A model generated the notes under the pieces. It had not been told where the DNA came from. It worked only from the letters and a program-made list of their open reading frames with translations, and searched no databases. From Albugo candida (lineage: Eukaryota > Oomycota > Peronosporomycetes > Albuginales > Albuginaceae), in assembly GCA_905220665.1 (NCBI GenBank), contig CAJNAR010000161.1, forward strand, positions 186,001 through 250,000: a stretch of 64,000 nt of DNA. The letters are read 5' to 3'. Numbering within the stretch: the stretch's first letter is position 1; each line of letters opens with the position of its first letter. The position numbers were made by a program, and so were the translations under genes. This document shows, one piece after another, positions 46,236-57,617 of this stretch.

Positions 46236-46697
46236 ATGAACGACGACTTTCAAAGCTCCGAAGATCTCGCTTTTGTGGCGGAGGAAACAGAACGAATTGC
46301 TATCACATGTGTTGAATCGACCTTAAAGGATGAGCTTTATGACGACGCAAAAGTCGCGGAATGGGTCGACACGATCTGCGAAAAAATCGTAAAGGAATTG
46401 GGCGAGTTACGAAAGCCACTGAAATACATTGGTATGTGTACATGCAAAGAATCCCTTTGGCTTATCAGTGAGCCGCAGTTAGTTGCCTAATTATGCAGAA
46501 AAATGGATCTGGGGTTCATTCCGCTCTTTCGAGTCATTGGGACATTGTCAGTGATGGTAAATAGTATACTATTGAGTATGAATTGCTAAGGAGATGTTTG
46601 CGCAGGCGCTGTGATAGTAAAGTGGCCGCTTGACAAGCACAAAGATCATAATCGATCTATCTATTCCATCACCACCGTTGCAGGATTCGGATTTTAA
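46236..46697 (+). CDS. DYNLT1: Dynein light chain, Tctex type
   Basis: Three exons: 46236-46431, 46479-46556 and 46606-46697. The sum is 366 nt, giving 121 aa, close to the usual 113-116. Residues 5-70 form the two helices (FQSSEDLAFVAEETERIA and WVDTICEKIVKELGELRKPL). The strands that follow, KYIVSCLIMQKNGSGVHSAL, HWDIVSDGAVIVKW and the final SIYSITTVAGFGF, match the family closely. Tctex light chains dimerise and bind the dynein intermediate chain in cytoplasmic or flagellar dynein, fitting an organism with microtubule transport and perhaps zoospores. A broken copy lies at 38.3 kb. Confidence 0.92.
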
Positions 46698-46984
46698 AAG
46701 CAATGTATGGAACAAACATGCTATTTTTGCATAATCCATATGAATATCGGATGGTCAAAGCGAAAGTTTCTGTCTGATATGGACCCCACTATTCTACTTG
46801 GTATTCTGCTCGTTGCGTTGCGCTTCGCTTGGTTACAAGATGGTAGAATCTACGTGATCCTGATGTCATTTGGCTTTCTCCAAGACAGACAAATAATGTC
46901 TTTCGCGGAACATTCTGCTTTTCACATTCTAAACCCTCCATAGATGTGAATCGACGTGTCCAGCTCGCCAACTTCCGAGGTCTC

Positions 46985-47341
46985 TTATCTCCTGTTCATT
47001 TTTCTCAGTCTTCTTCGCGTCAATCCATCTCGAAAATCCTCTGTCTCGGTATTATCGCACTTCACTCCTTCACACTCTCTTGTCTCCCGCAGTGAGATTG
47101 TCTTCCCCTTACACAAGTCGATGGGATGGACTGATGTCGAGCCAACTTGATCAACTTTGAAACACGAATCGAATCCTTTCGCACATTTCCATCGCTTTGA
47201 AAGTATCATACTGCCCACAATACCCTTAAAGAATCCCGTAATTGTTCCTGGTATGGATAGAAAGATGACGAGGGAAGCGACAGTGTACAATACACCAAAA
47301 GACAAGCGCACAAGCGATTCCGACCAAAACAACATGCACAC
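46985..47341 (-). CDS. Hypothetical Cys-containing membrane or secreted protein
   Basis: 118 codons open. A strongly hydrophobic N-terminal stretch (about residues 10-46; LSFGVLYTVASLVIFLSIPG) could be a signal anchor. It is followed by a hydrophilic domain with Cys in KCAKGFDSC, DLC, REC and VKC, and a basic tail RRRLRKMNRR. No family recognised. The cysteine arrangement and topology make it more plausible than a random frame, but no conservation evidence exists within the window. Confidence 0.3.
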   Translation of the reverse strand: MCMLFWSESLVRLSFGVLYTVASLVIFLSIPGTITGFFKGIVGSMILSKRWKCAKGFDSCFKVDQVGSTSVHPIDLCKGKTISLRETRECEGVKCDNTETEDFRDGLTRRRLRKMNRR

Positions 47342-47771
47342 GTCCTTTATTATGATAATCGCGGTAGACTAGTATCTTGATGGCAAGTATACGATGTATA
47401 CCGCTTCTTTCACTTGAAGTTCAATTTCAATATTGCGGGACCATTCCATCGCTCTTCATTCACTGAGAAGCGGTAATCTTTCCGCAATACATCGTCATAA
47501 TTACTTTTTCTTTTCCATCTTTACTATGCTGTAAATAGTAGTATAGATAATGTAATTCTAATGCGCAAAACACCATCACATAGCCCACCATATAGCGAAT
47601 AAGTAATAACGCGCACTCCTACAGGTTTAAGCGATCAGATCAAATTCAAGATACGTACATCTTACGCCGCATTTTGAATTATTATCTATTTGTTGAGCTA
47701 TACAATCGGTACAGAGTTTCATGAACCATTGATCATCGTATCTTCGTAGAGAACTGAAGGGTCGCAACGCA
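47342..47771. other. Intergenic
   Basis: About 430 bases between the dynein light chain region and the next large gene. Part of the 39.4-39.6 kb similarity falls here (about 47520-47590). No RNA or coding feature seen. Confidence 0.4.
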
Positions 47772-50051
47772 TTGGCTATGAGTCCAATTGTATGGTTACT
47801 CCTCCTGAGAAGCGTTTATGGATTCGATTCTAAGGATAAATCGCTAATTGCTTCCATTAATTTGAATGGAAATGTCTCCACAATGGAATTGATGCAATAC
47901 GCCCTCGATGAGCGATACTCCAAGCAACTGTTACAGAACGCTTCACAGCGCTGCGATTTAGCATCTCAATGTGTCGAACGCGTCGATTACATACTCGCGA
48001 AACGGAAGGAAGTTCGCGGCGGTATGGAAGTAGCACAGAAAAAAGAGTTAAAACGTGAGGACATCGCCAGAGAAGCAAATTTGATGGAATTTGAAATATT
48101 TTTTCGTGAGTACGCAGTGAGATGGACACCGGTTTTGTTGGAAAGCGTAGAGAGCGCATGGATGGGCAATTTCCATCGAGAAACGACTTACTTCATGGAT
48201 GCGTGCTTCCCTGCGAATGCTGAGGTTTATGGGTCCATTCCATTGAAATCCGAGGCCAAAGAATGTGTGCCTTTTCTCGACACATTGCACGTACCATCAT
48301 TTATCGTTGGGAATTATCTACAGCAGACAAAGCTTTCAAAAAATGAAGTTTACCTCCCCAGACGTCTTAGAAGAGCCTCGGATGGTGAATTGCTCACTTG
48401 CAGTCACGGACTTCACATGTTTCTCACAGTCCTCTCAGGGAAGATTGAGGTGTTATTGTATCCAAAAGCTCACAGGGAGTCACAAAGATCGATTCAGGTG
48501 GCCGCAATTGAAGCCCGAGAATGGCTCTTTGTACCTGGTTTTTATTTGGCCGCTGTTTCCTCTTCGATTGAGCTCGATTTACTGTATTTTTGCTATGTGG
48601 ACGCTTCAAACTTGCATTCTGTCCAGCAAGAGCTCGAGATGGATGCAGTTGTGGATTCAAACGCCAAGGAATTATTACAAACTCTCACATCACCCGATTT
48701 GAGCACTTTCATGTCGCGCTGCCCGCTTTATGCACAAACACAATGGAAAGTATTCACAATGTGGCCAAGACCTCTTATACCTCGACGTTTTAAAAAAAAG
48801 ACAGCAGCCTCAGTGGCGCCTTTATCCCGACGACAAAGATATCGACAATGGCAATATGACAAGCAATGGAACCATTATATTGCACTAAAAACTCTCCCAG
48901 CGCCCAACGCCGTAATCCTTTCGCAAATAAAGCGTACGAGTGTCATTATCGCCTGGCAAGACGTGCATCAACCCGAACGATACAACACACGCGACTTTGG
49001 TTACTTTGTCAACTGGAAAAAAGATCAGCAGCACACTATATATCGGCAAAATATCTCGACACAGATTTTGAAGGAAAATATTGCAGGGAAGCTTCAGACC
49101 GCAATCACAAATTTACAGCCGAATTCCACATACGCTTTTTCTATAGGAATTTACGTCGACGGCACATTTGGACCCAAAAGCAAACCTTCTCAAGCTCGTA
49201 CACTTGCACGTCGTGAGCCAAATCGCATACGAGGAGCTCCATTTCCAATTCAGAAATCTCGTGGAGTTTACGTGCGATGGCTCAATCCTATCGATGATGG
49301 TGGAGAACCGATCGCAGCGTTCTCTATCGCCATACGCGATGTCTATGGGGCTTCTATTCTTGCTGACCGTATCGATGTGATCTCAGCATCGAGTGTTCTA
49401 CCGAATGGCTCGTTTTGGATGGAGACGCGAGTAGAAAATCTCATTCCCGGTAAAGTGTATCAATTTCGCATCGCAGCAACAAACGCTTTCGGCCAGAGTG
49501 CGTGGAGCGAAGTAAGCGAGTCATTTCAACCATCGACGCAAATTGGTCACATTCGAGGCATTCCGACCACGAAATTCCAAGCAAAAAACATTTGTGTATT
49601 CGTTCTGTCCGATCAAACGCAAACAATATCAAAAGTATCATCAAATCACTTGTCGTACGGCTGGAGAGGACATTTCAGTCCAAACAAATTCGATGTGATC
49701 GGTGAATTGATTGCATCGGAGCCGTTAGACGCCTCAATTCCATTGCAAAACGCCCAAAACGTAGCTGGAAGAATCGTGGTATTAACACGGGGTCAGGCTT
49801 CATTTTTGGATAAAGTATGGCATGCACAGCAAGCCGGTGCGATCGGTGTCGTGATTATAGATATAAAAGGCGTTTGTACCGACAGGTTTCATGGGAATTG
49901 CGTTGTTGGTAGCTCCAAAGCCTTTGGTAATGGATTCGGATACACTGATCGCCATGATCGCTGGTATCAGATCCACATTCCTTACATTCTCATCACAAAC
50001 ATCACAGCGGCTTCATTACTACCTGAATGCGACCTACAGATGTCTAATTGA
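47772..50051 (+). CDS. Secreted or surface protein with cupin-like, two FN3 and PA domains
   Basis: 759 aa in one exon. It starts with a signal peptide (MSPIVWLLLLRSVYG). A region at about 150-290 with FLDTLHVPSFIVGNYL, LTVLSGKIEVLLYP and EWLFVPGFYLAAV resembles a JmjC/cupin barrel, though I do not see a clear HxD metal motif. Two fibronectin type III repeats follow (about 378-475 and 480-585; NLQPNSTYAFSIGIYVDG.FG and LIPGKVYQFRIAATNAFGQS). A protease-associated (PA) domain (about 600-755) carries GRIVVLTRGQASFLDKVWHA, then QQAGAIGVVIID. This combination suggests an extracellular or secretory-lumen binding protein. Whether the cupin part is a hydroxylase is unknown. Confidence 0.75.
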   Translation: MAMSPIVWLLLLRSVYGFDSKDKSLIASINLNGNVSTMELMQYALDERYSKQLLQNASQRCDLASQCVERVDYILAKRKEVRGGMEVAQKKELKREDIAREANLMEFEIFFREYAVRWTPVLLESVESAWMGNFHRETTYFMDACFPANAEVYGSIPLKSEAKECVPFLDTLHVPSFIVGNYLQQTKLSKNEVYLPRRLRRASDGELLTCSHGLHMFLTVLSGKIEVLLYPKAHRESQRSIQVAAIEAREWLFVPGFYLAAVSSSIELDLLYFCYVDASNLHSVQQELEMDAVVDSNAKELLQTLTSPDLSTFMSRCPLYAQTQWKVFTMWPRPLIPRRFKKKTAASVAPLSRRQRYRQWQYDKQWNHYIALKTLPAPNAVILSQIKRTSVIIAWQDVHQPERYNTRDFGYFVNWKKDQQHTIYRQNISTQILKENIAGKLQTAITNLQPNSTYAFSIGIYVDGTFGPKSKPSQARTLARREPNRIRGAPFPIQKSRGVYVRWLNPIDDGGEPIAAFSIAIRDVYGASILADRIDVISASSVLPNGSFWMETRVENLIPGKVYQFRIAATNAFGQSAWSEVSESFQPSTQIGHIRGIPTTKFQAKNICVFVLSDQTQTISKVSSNHLSYGWRGHFSPNKFDVIGELIASEPLDASIPLQNAQNVAGRIVVLTRGQASFLDKVWHAQQAGAIGVVIIDIKGVCTDRFHGNCVVGSSKAFGNGFGYTDRHDRWYQIHIPYILITNITAASLLPECDLQMSN

Positions 50052-50151
50052 AAGCATATGTGGCGAGGCTCCGGTCCGCCGGCCATCAAGCGTCGCGACC
50101 TTTCTGGACGGCTGGAATCCCACAACTTATAAACAGTGTCAATGAATACAT

Positions 50152-51165
50152 TTGCAGCGCCGTACACACTTGGAACATGTGGATTTGACCCTTTTCCCAA
50201 CTTATATCATCGGCCAAGGTCGTTCCTATGCGACTACCGCCAGTGGCCTTGCGTTGCATTTCCAGGCCTTGAGCCATTCAGCCAAGGCGGCAAGGTACGC
50301 GACCTTGGCCTCCATGCAGAAATCTATTTGGACGCGGGAAGAACATGCGCAATTTATCCAAACACTGGAGCTATACGGTGGGCGGAATAGTGCTGAAGAA
50401 TGGCAGCGGATGCAGGCTTCGATTCCCACTCGTTCCATAGACGAAATCAAGCGGTACGGTGCACGGTACCTACATCATCTTCTTCAGATTCAACCCGTTG
50501 CATCAAGGACATCCAGCCACGGATCCTTCTCGCTGTCGTGTCGGTCACATGCACTCGAACCAAATCCTTACGATATATCGCCTCTGACCACATCGTGGAC
50601 GTTTGAAGATGACAAGAAGCTTGAGACTGCGATTTCCGAATGCAAAAAAGAGGATAAATCGCTTCAGTGGACACGAATTGCATGTGCTCTTCCCGAGAAA
50701 TCCGGAAGAGAATTGCGTCAGCGTTTCGAAAAACTGATTCACGACGTTGTGCAAATCGAAAGAGGCGTTGGAATCGCATCGATACCGAAAGATTGGATTA
50801 CAACTTCGACGGAAATGGAACGTGTAAGCGGTGATACACCCGCCCATTCAAAGCCTTTAGAGTACTGCATAGCACTGATTCCATCTCCGAGTCGATCCGA
50901 TAAACGACGTGGAAGCACTTCTTCTCATCAAGAAAAAAAGAGCCTGGAAGCAGAGGCCTGGACGCATGAAGAAAAAGAGACCGGAAAGCTTACACCAAAG
51001 TCTTTGACGCCTTGTGGGCCATTTACACCTCGGTTCTGGAAGGATTTCGTCTTATCCGAAGAGTTTAGGATGCTGTTATGTCCAAATACAACAGAGACGG
51101 AGCCAACAATGATCCGAGCTTCTGTGAGCATTTCTGCCGAAAAGCAAGAAGAGCCACAAGCTTGA
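50152..51165 (+). CDS. SANT/Myb-domain protein
   Basis: 337 codons open; Met55 (50314) is an equally likely start because the first SANT domain begins right after it. SANT 1 (about 59-112) shows SIWTREEHAQFIQTLELYG, AEEWQRM and TRSIDEIKRYGARYLHHLL. SANT 2 (about 148-198) shows SWTFEDDKKLETAISEC, WTRIACALPEKSGRELRQRF. Each has the spaced aromatic residues of the Myb fold. The C-terminal third is Ser/Pro/Glu-rich and probably disordered. This is presumably a nuclear transcription or chromatin protein. It begins 100 bases after the preceding gene on the same strand. Confidence 0.8.
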   Translation: MQRRTHLEHVDLTLFPTYIIGQGRSYATTASGLALHFQALSHSAKAARYATLASMQKSIWTREEHAQFIQTLELYGGRNSAEEWQRMQASIPTRSIDEIKRYGARYLHHLLQIQPVASRTSSHGSFSLSCRSHALEPNPYDISPLTTSWTFEDDKKLETAISECKKEDKSLQWTRIACALPEKSGRELRQRFEKLIHDVVQIERGVGIASIPKDWITTSTEMERVSGDTPAHSKPLEYCIALIPSPSRSDKRRGSTSSHQEKKSLEAEAWTHEEKETGKLTPKSLTPCGPFTPRFWKDFVLSEEFRMLLCPNTTETEPTMIRASVSISAEKQEEPQA

Positions 51166-51340
51166 GTATAAAAGATGTACAGTTATGAAAGTAAACAAGT
51201 GACGATAAATAGAGATAACGTCGATAGAAACAACAGTAATACTTCATCATCTACAGTGTATCTTGTTACACAGGTATGCGATCAAGAGAGTATTTCACTG
51301 CAGCATTACAATCTAACTTTTGATTGTCCGCTTTGACGGC

Positions 51341-53089
51341 TCACTTTGGTGCAGCGACTGAGATATTTTTTGTCATTGCCGTCTCAACCCCCAAGTACGC
51401 GATGCAAACAGCCCGTATTTCCAATTGGTATTTCCCTACAAAGAGCGTAAACATAAGAAACAATCACTCCGCCAAGAAAATACCTGCGAGTTTCGGTCCT
51501 TGAAATCCGATTTCCTGAGACACAGTAGCCGACAAATCGCTACACTGTGACATCAAATGTGAGGCGCAAGCCACACTGTATAGACTTTTATACCTTCCAG
51601 GCCGCATACAATCGTTTTGTCGCTTTTTCCAATACGAGAAACCAAATTTGTTCCTTTCGAAATGGGCTTTTGGGATCAATAGAGTCGTACAACGTCGTCG
51701 CTAATGGCGCCTTTGAGGCGTTAGAGTCCATGTGTTTGCGTGTCAGTACCAATTTGAGTGTAAGCCAGTCTCCTGCTCGGAAATCATGCTCATCCAATAC
51801 ACTCAGAGACACATCGTGAAGCTCCAATTCCGGCAATGGATTAGCTCCAAGACGCTGTTTCTGAGATCGTAAAGACTCTTCATCTGCCAGAAAGCTTCCT
51901 TGCGCAAACCCAGATAGGAGATTTAAACATCGAAGCAATGTCACACTCTGATATCCGCTTTTGACAGAAGCTTTTGCTGCAACTGACGCGAAATGCTACA
52001 AAATGATTAGTAAAGCAAGGATGATCATTACTCTTCTCACCTCGAGCAAGTATGGAAGACATATCAAAAGGTGACGTATTTTCTCTTCCACTGGAAAGAA
52101 AGCTCAGTACAATATCGACAAGAGATAGTGATACGTACGCCATAGAGGCGTTGAAAGTGTGCTCGATTTCGATTGACGTAAGAGAAAATACGCAGCGATC
52201 AAGTACTCCCTAGCGGTACACATAAGACAAATGATAACAACGCGGTTCGGACATACCGCACAAGTGGCTGAGAATGTTTTTTTATCCGATTAAAAACTTC
52301 TGTGGGAAATATTTTGGCAGCATCGGTCTTCTTTAGCAACTTATCGACAGCTTTGCTTCGAGTTCGAGCTTCGATTTCTCTCTGGGTTTTATCGCTTGTC
52401 TCAATCAACTCGGAGCTGGACAATACGACATCCAAAACCTCATACACACTCATACGCTCATGCAGCGTTTCTTGAAATCGATTCAGTGTCCTCCTCGACA
52501 AATGTTTGCAGTTTCTGCTTCGCTTTGAGAATTTATAAACGATCCATGCAATTCCCCCAAAGAAGAGCGCAAAATAAAATGTCGCCAATACGATAGAGTA
52601 ATACTCGGAAACAAACGACGGGAGAACCGCAAAATTGACAAGAATTGATTGTCGTCCATCAGGATGACCATATTTTTGATAATTCTCCATAGAAGTCTTA
52701 TCCGTAAGTGATTCATAAGCCTTTGAAATGCGTGCAAAAGTTTTGACAAATGCCGCTGCATCGTGAATGTTTTTGTCGGGATGGTACTTCATACTCATTT
52801 TTCGATACGCTCTTTTGATTTCAGCCAACGAAGCAGACTCGGGGATGCCAAGGATCTCGTAGGGGTCGAATGCGCCGATAGAGCCAATTTCTTGAATCTG
52901 GATGAGACATTGCCACGCTAAATAAATCGCAATAGAGACGACAGCGACGTGAAGTGCTGTTCCCATTGTACGCAGCTGACGCGGCTTTAGCTTATACAAT
53001 CGATACAGAAGAAGGGAGCCACTGGGAATGATGAACAGCGACAGCATAACGCAGCTAAATGAGTAGAACGCAGCATCGCCTTCCGACAT
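51341..53089 (-). CDS. SEC63: ER protein translocation factor SEC63
   Basis: Six exons, complement: 53089-52257, 52209-52139, 52090-52041, 51995-51594, 51544-51484 and 51435-51341. The sum is 1512 nt, giving 503 aa. Two N-terminal membrane segments precede a DnaJ domain (about residues 75-138) with the catalytic HPD in KYHPDKN, then a third membrane segment (about 165-185). The Sec63/Brl domain follows, ending in the Ig-like part (LPELELHDVSLSV, DEHDFRAGDWLTLKLVL, then KLAGKYQLEIRAV). SEC63 sits in the ER membrane, recruits lumenal BiP and works with Sec61/Sec62 in translocation. The long acidic tail seen in yeast and animals is missing. Phases agree throughout. Confidence 0.92.
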
Positions 53090-53270
53090 TTTTAACGGTT
53101 CCGGAGGGAAGTCGGTTGATTGGTTGAAATTAGATGGTTTAGATTGGCTATTATCTATTCACATAACCATTGGTGTAAATCCATCCTTTATCCAATTTGT
53201 CGATATTGCTGCGTCTCCATTGGATAATACAAACTATATTATTATTGGTTATAATTTGCGCAACAATAAA

Positions 53271-54591
53271 ATGACCGAAAATGTGCCCGAAAATGCCAAT
53301 CAAGGTACAAAGCTCGGCGCTCTCTACACGCCAATATCGCTCTAATCGTCTCCAAAATCTCTCTACAACTTTAAAGGCTGTGTAGGCATCCATTCCGAGT
53401 CCGCAGGCAAAGCGAGTGGATGTGCAGGCTGTCCAAATCAATCCGCATGCGCCTCTGGTGTTCCTACTCCACCCGATTCAGGTCAGGCACGCATCTCCCA
53501 TCTCCTCGCACTCATACTCCTCGAGTAGCTCCTCAAAGCATCAGAGAACGTCTCCGTAACGTCAAACACAAAATCCTCGTTCTCTCAGGCAAAGGCGGCG
53601 TCGGAAAAAGCACAATTGCGTGTCAATTTGCATTTTCATTGGCACAAAAAGGCTTCCAAGTTGGATTATTAGATATCGATATCACAGGCCCCAGTGTGCC
53701 TCGAATGCTCGGTCTTTTGGGCCAAGAAGTGCATCAGAGCGCTGGAGGATGGTCACCTGTCTATGTAGGCGACAATTTGGGCGTTATGTCGATCGGATTC
53801 ATGCTTCCGAATCTCGACGACGCGATCATTTGGCGAGGGCCCAAGAAGAGTGGAATCATTAAGCAGTTCCTTATGGACGTCGAGTGGGGCGATTTGGATT
53901 ATCTGATCATTGACACGCCGCCGGGGACTTCCGATGAGCATATAAGTGTCGTTCAGGTAGGAATTCAATACAATGAACAGTATATAATTTGTGTAAAATG
54001 TGGGGGCAGTACATGAAGGAAGCCGATTTGGATGGCGCTGTGGTGGTCACAACGCCGCAAGAAGTCGCACTTATGGACGTCCGAAAAGAACTCAATTTTT
54101 GTCGAAAAGTTGGTGTGAATATTGCTGGAAATAATGTGCTCAAAAGGTTTCTGTAGACCAATGTTCGCGTCCTTGGTGTCATTGAGAATATGAGCGCATT
54201 GGAACGACCGATTCGAGAAGTGAATTTCTCGATACCAGTGGAATCGATGCCACTGAGATTGTTAAGAAGGTTTTACAGACGCATGCGCCACAAGCACTCG
54301 ACTATTTGGTGCGTGAGTGTATGTGATATTGAGCCAATTATTTCAAATTTGCGCTTCCAGATTCAGACACAAGTGTTTCCGAGCACAAATGGAGGCGCCA
54401 AAGCCATGGCGGACGCATTCCAAGTACCCTTCCTCGGTCGATTACCGCTGGATCCGAATATGACCAATGCGTGTGAGGATGGCATTTCGTTCGTGGAGGC
54501 ATTTCCGACCTCATCCGCAAGCGCTTCCTTTCAAACAATTGTCAACAGTATGTGTTCCGCTCACTTGCGATCGTTCCGTACGCTTTACTGA
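53271..54591 (+). pseudogene. NBP35: Cytosolic Fe-S assembly NTPase NBP35/NUBP1, with a one-base frameshift as read
   Basis: Six exons: 53271-53304, 53377-53481, 53526-53956, 54010-54114, 54157-54308 and 54361-54591. The N-terminal 4-Cys cluster motif (C at GCVG, then [11 protein letters not shown]) marks NBP35 rather than Cfd1. The P-loop is GKGGVGKST, and [11 protein letters not shown] and [17 protein letters not shown] follow. The plant-type insert after ENMS is present. The exon sum is 1058, one base short of a multiple of three. Around 54222-54232 the frame changes between RPIREVNF and LDTSGIDATEIVKKV, with no possible intron. The C-terminal VFPSTNGGAKAM and FLGRLPLDP are normal. It is probably a functional gene with a sequencing or assembly indel, since the protein is essential elsewhere. 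Confidence 0.85.
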
Positions 54592-54678
54592 ATCAAATTG
54601 TAGCACTTCTTTCCTTCATCCAAAATTAATTTTTCGCAATTTTTCGCCATTTTTCTAATTATTCCAAGAAATTAATTT

Positions 54679-57617
54679 TCAACAATTGAATCGAACGACA
54701 ATCACAGAAACATTATCGGAGGATCCAGAGCGTATCGCGAGATTAGCAAGCGATCGACTCGCCATTTCCGCGGTACATCCGCCTTTCAATTTCTCACGAA
54801 CATGTCGAACGGCTTCCTGGCTCGTAATTGTGTCCCATAAGCCATCACACGCCAAAATTAGAAACGCGACATCGGGAGTGATTTCAATTTCCTGCCGAAA
54901 AAATATCAGCAAATTTCTAAATTTCCAAATTCCCATAGTCGTACCTTAAATTCCGGCACGGGAATCACTAAATCGCCATGGAAAACGCGCTCATGTCCTT
55001 CTGGAAACGCCCAAAATGCATACTCCGCAAGCGCTCGTCCTTTATATTCAAAGTCGCCAATGGCTCGGGAGACTGCAAGCTCGCCATTCACGCGGTAAAT
55101 GGGAACCCATCGAACGATACGTTCTGCCTTTTCCTTAATGCGCGGATCACTGAGATCCATGGAATGAAGCTTGGAAATGTGTAATTCGCGCTCCTCTTTG
55201 ACCCAACCGCCTTGTTGTTCGATCCGTTCGCGCTCATCTTTTCTTCCGGGCGTTTGTTCTTCGATCACATCCAATGCGTCTTCACCAAGACAAACGACTG
55301 CACGACTGTCACCAATATTCGCTGTGAGCAATTGAGTGCCGCGGATAAAGACCAACGCCGCTGTCGTTCCCGCAGACCATTTCTGAAAACTCGTTGAATG
55401 AGAAATTGTTTCAACTCTAATTCTCGTACCTCAATGGCAGCTTGAACGAGAAATTCTCGATCCACTCGACGAAAACATTCATCAAAAGCGCGTCGAATAT
55501 TGCCGTAGAATTCGTCGTGAGCGCAAATGTACGCAGCGAGTCGATCACTTGCGAATTGTGCGGCCTACAGAGTCGTTAGTTTTATGTTGAAATTCATTGT
55601 GTTGAATGGTCGTACTTGAACACCAGCGTGTCCGTCGAAGAGAGCGTAAAGCGCTTGTTTCTGACAATATTCCAAGTCGAAATGCGCGTTGAGATCCGGA
55701 ATGCAGCAACATAAATCTTCCATGTTGTTTCGGACACCCAAAAGTGATGTGATTCCGTACACTTCATTTCCATTGGAATAACTGAACGCATCCGTTGATG
55801 TCATTTCCACCATAGAATCCAATGTTCGAAGCTCTTCCGATCGCTCACTATGATGTCGTGATGTCCATCGACTTGAACTCAATGGAGAAGACGGTGGTGT
55901 GACGGCTGTGGCGTTCTCTCGATCACGAATGTATCGAGGAACGTAGGCGCGTGTGACTGGAAGCGGACGTTGCGTATCGTGATCATGCTGTTCCATACTG
56001 TGTGTTTCTGCGGCGGTATCGGAAGGTCGAAAGCAAGTCGATAACATGCGTGTGTCTGTGCTGAAAGAAGTGCTAAACCGTCGAGATCGAAGATACTTTC
56101 GTTGTGGATTCATATTCGATGGAATTGTCGACTCATTCTCTTCCGAAAGATCAAATTCAAACATTCCGAGCGGACTTTTAGGAAGAAATGTCGTGGAACT
56201 CGATGATGATTCCGAGTCGTCTGGAGCGAGATTGAGATCACATGGAACGAAGGAATCGATATCGTGCAAGTCGAGTGAGACACTCCGACTGGATCGAGCA
56301 GTCTGGACAGATCGTGAGAAACAAGAAATTGTGGTGCAATTGTTTACGCACGCGCCGTTTTCGAGTGAGATGCGGATCTGTGTCGCGATGCGGTCGATTG
56401 CTGTGAGAATGACACGTTTGGAGAAGCATGGAAATGATATTGGCGATGGATCGCTGAAAATTGAAGAGCCAATCTTGCATCTAGCAATTAATTGGAGTGA
56501 GTGCAATATATTGCAATGAATTGAACACATACTCGATCTTTGGATTCTGCGCGTAAGACATATTTCCGGTGCTGACAACGAATTTGAAACGCGCCAACTC
56601 CAAAATCTTTCTATAGTGAAAAATTAACTGGAAAAATATATTGGATAAAATTGTACCGCTGTGGTGACGGAATCGACTTGATCGAGCTCAATGATACCAC
56701 GACACCCCGGAGGACGAGGATGGGTGATTGCATCGCTTGATGAAACATCTCGAGCGGATTTATAATAAATTAATTGGCTTGTCTGTGAGAATTAATAATT
56801 GGTGACTTTAGTGCGATATTGTTACAATTGTGACTTACTTGCATGACGAACCACCGTTGTTTCCATACGGAACGGTTTTTTACGCTTTGTTTCTCGAGAC
56901 AACCTTCCAAGTGCACAGGTCTAGTAATAAAAGCAATAGAACATTGTAAGTTACGGAGTCATTCATACGCGTATACGGTATACAGTGAGAACAATGCATC
57001 GTATTAGAATAACCAAAAACGTACTCCAGATATTTTATGTACCCCGCTAGTGTGCGTGGTTGGAAGTAACTCGCTGATTGTGGTATAGGTGGAAAGCATC
57101 CCTCAAGCGTATTTTGCGATGGTTCTAAATTCCACGAACAAGGTTCGGATTCTTCCTCTAATTCTTCTTCCTCCGAACAAATTGGCCAACGAAAACTTTG
57201 ATTGTTTGCTTTACTAAACTCGTTCTCCAATAATTTATCTCGTGAGTGATTGGTGCCAGATACTCGTGAATGTTGGAACTCGCTCCAGCGATCGCTGTGT
57301 GCAGCTTTGACGTGACCCGTTATAGAGCTTTTATCTGATAATTGCTCCTTCGATGACGATACGGGAAATAACGAAACTGAATTTAAGCTTTGTGTTGTAT
57401 CCGATAACACATCGGGATGCGTTATAAGATCGTGTGCAGAATCGACAATGCGTGAATTCTGTTCATCTCTACAGTGAGGATGAACGTTGGAAGATGCACC
57501 AGACGGCGAAGGACAACGAAGGCTTGGTATTGGCGGGGACTCAGATGCTGATGGATCTTCATGTGATGCGAAATAGCTTCGATGAGGTTTACGATGAACG
57601 CTACTGGTCATCATCAA
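54679..57617 (-). CDS. PH-domain protein phosphatase 2C
   Basis: Nine exons, complement: 57617-57025, 56920-56839, 56782-56657, 56610-56533, 56480-56352, 56302-55616, 55564-55430, 55382-54945 and 54891-54679. The sum is 2481 nt, giving 826 aa. A Ser-rich N-terminus (1-195) leads to a PH domain (about 198-306; HLEGCLEKQSVKNRSVWKQR, QLIYYKSARD, FQIRCQHRKYVLRAESKDRM and a QDWLFNFQRSI helix). A Ser-rich linker follows. The PP2C catalytic domain spans about 515-825 with RNNMED (527-532), DGHAG (559-563), WSAGTTAA, NIGDSRAVV, LAVSRAIGDFEYK, DGLWD (772-776) and SSDNVSVIVV. It is a Mg/Mn-dependent Ser/Thr phosphatase, probably lipid- or membrane-targeted by the PH domain. The 49-nt intron with donor GTGCGTAA at 56351 restores the frame between the two halves. 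Confidence 0.85.

Noticed and set aside
56238..56480. A separate PH-domain protein ending at 56238
   Set aside because: A GTGCGTAA donor at 56351 and a CAG acceptor at 56303 join it in phase to the phosphatase, which otherwise would lack a plausible start.
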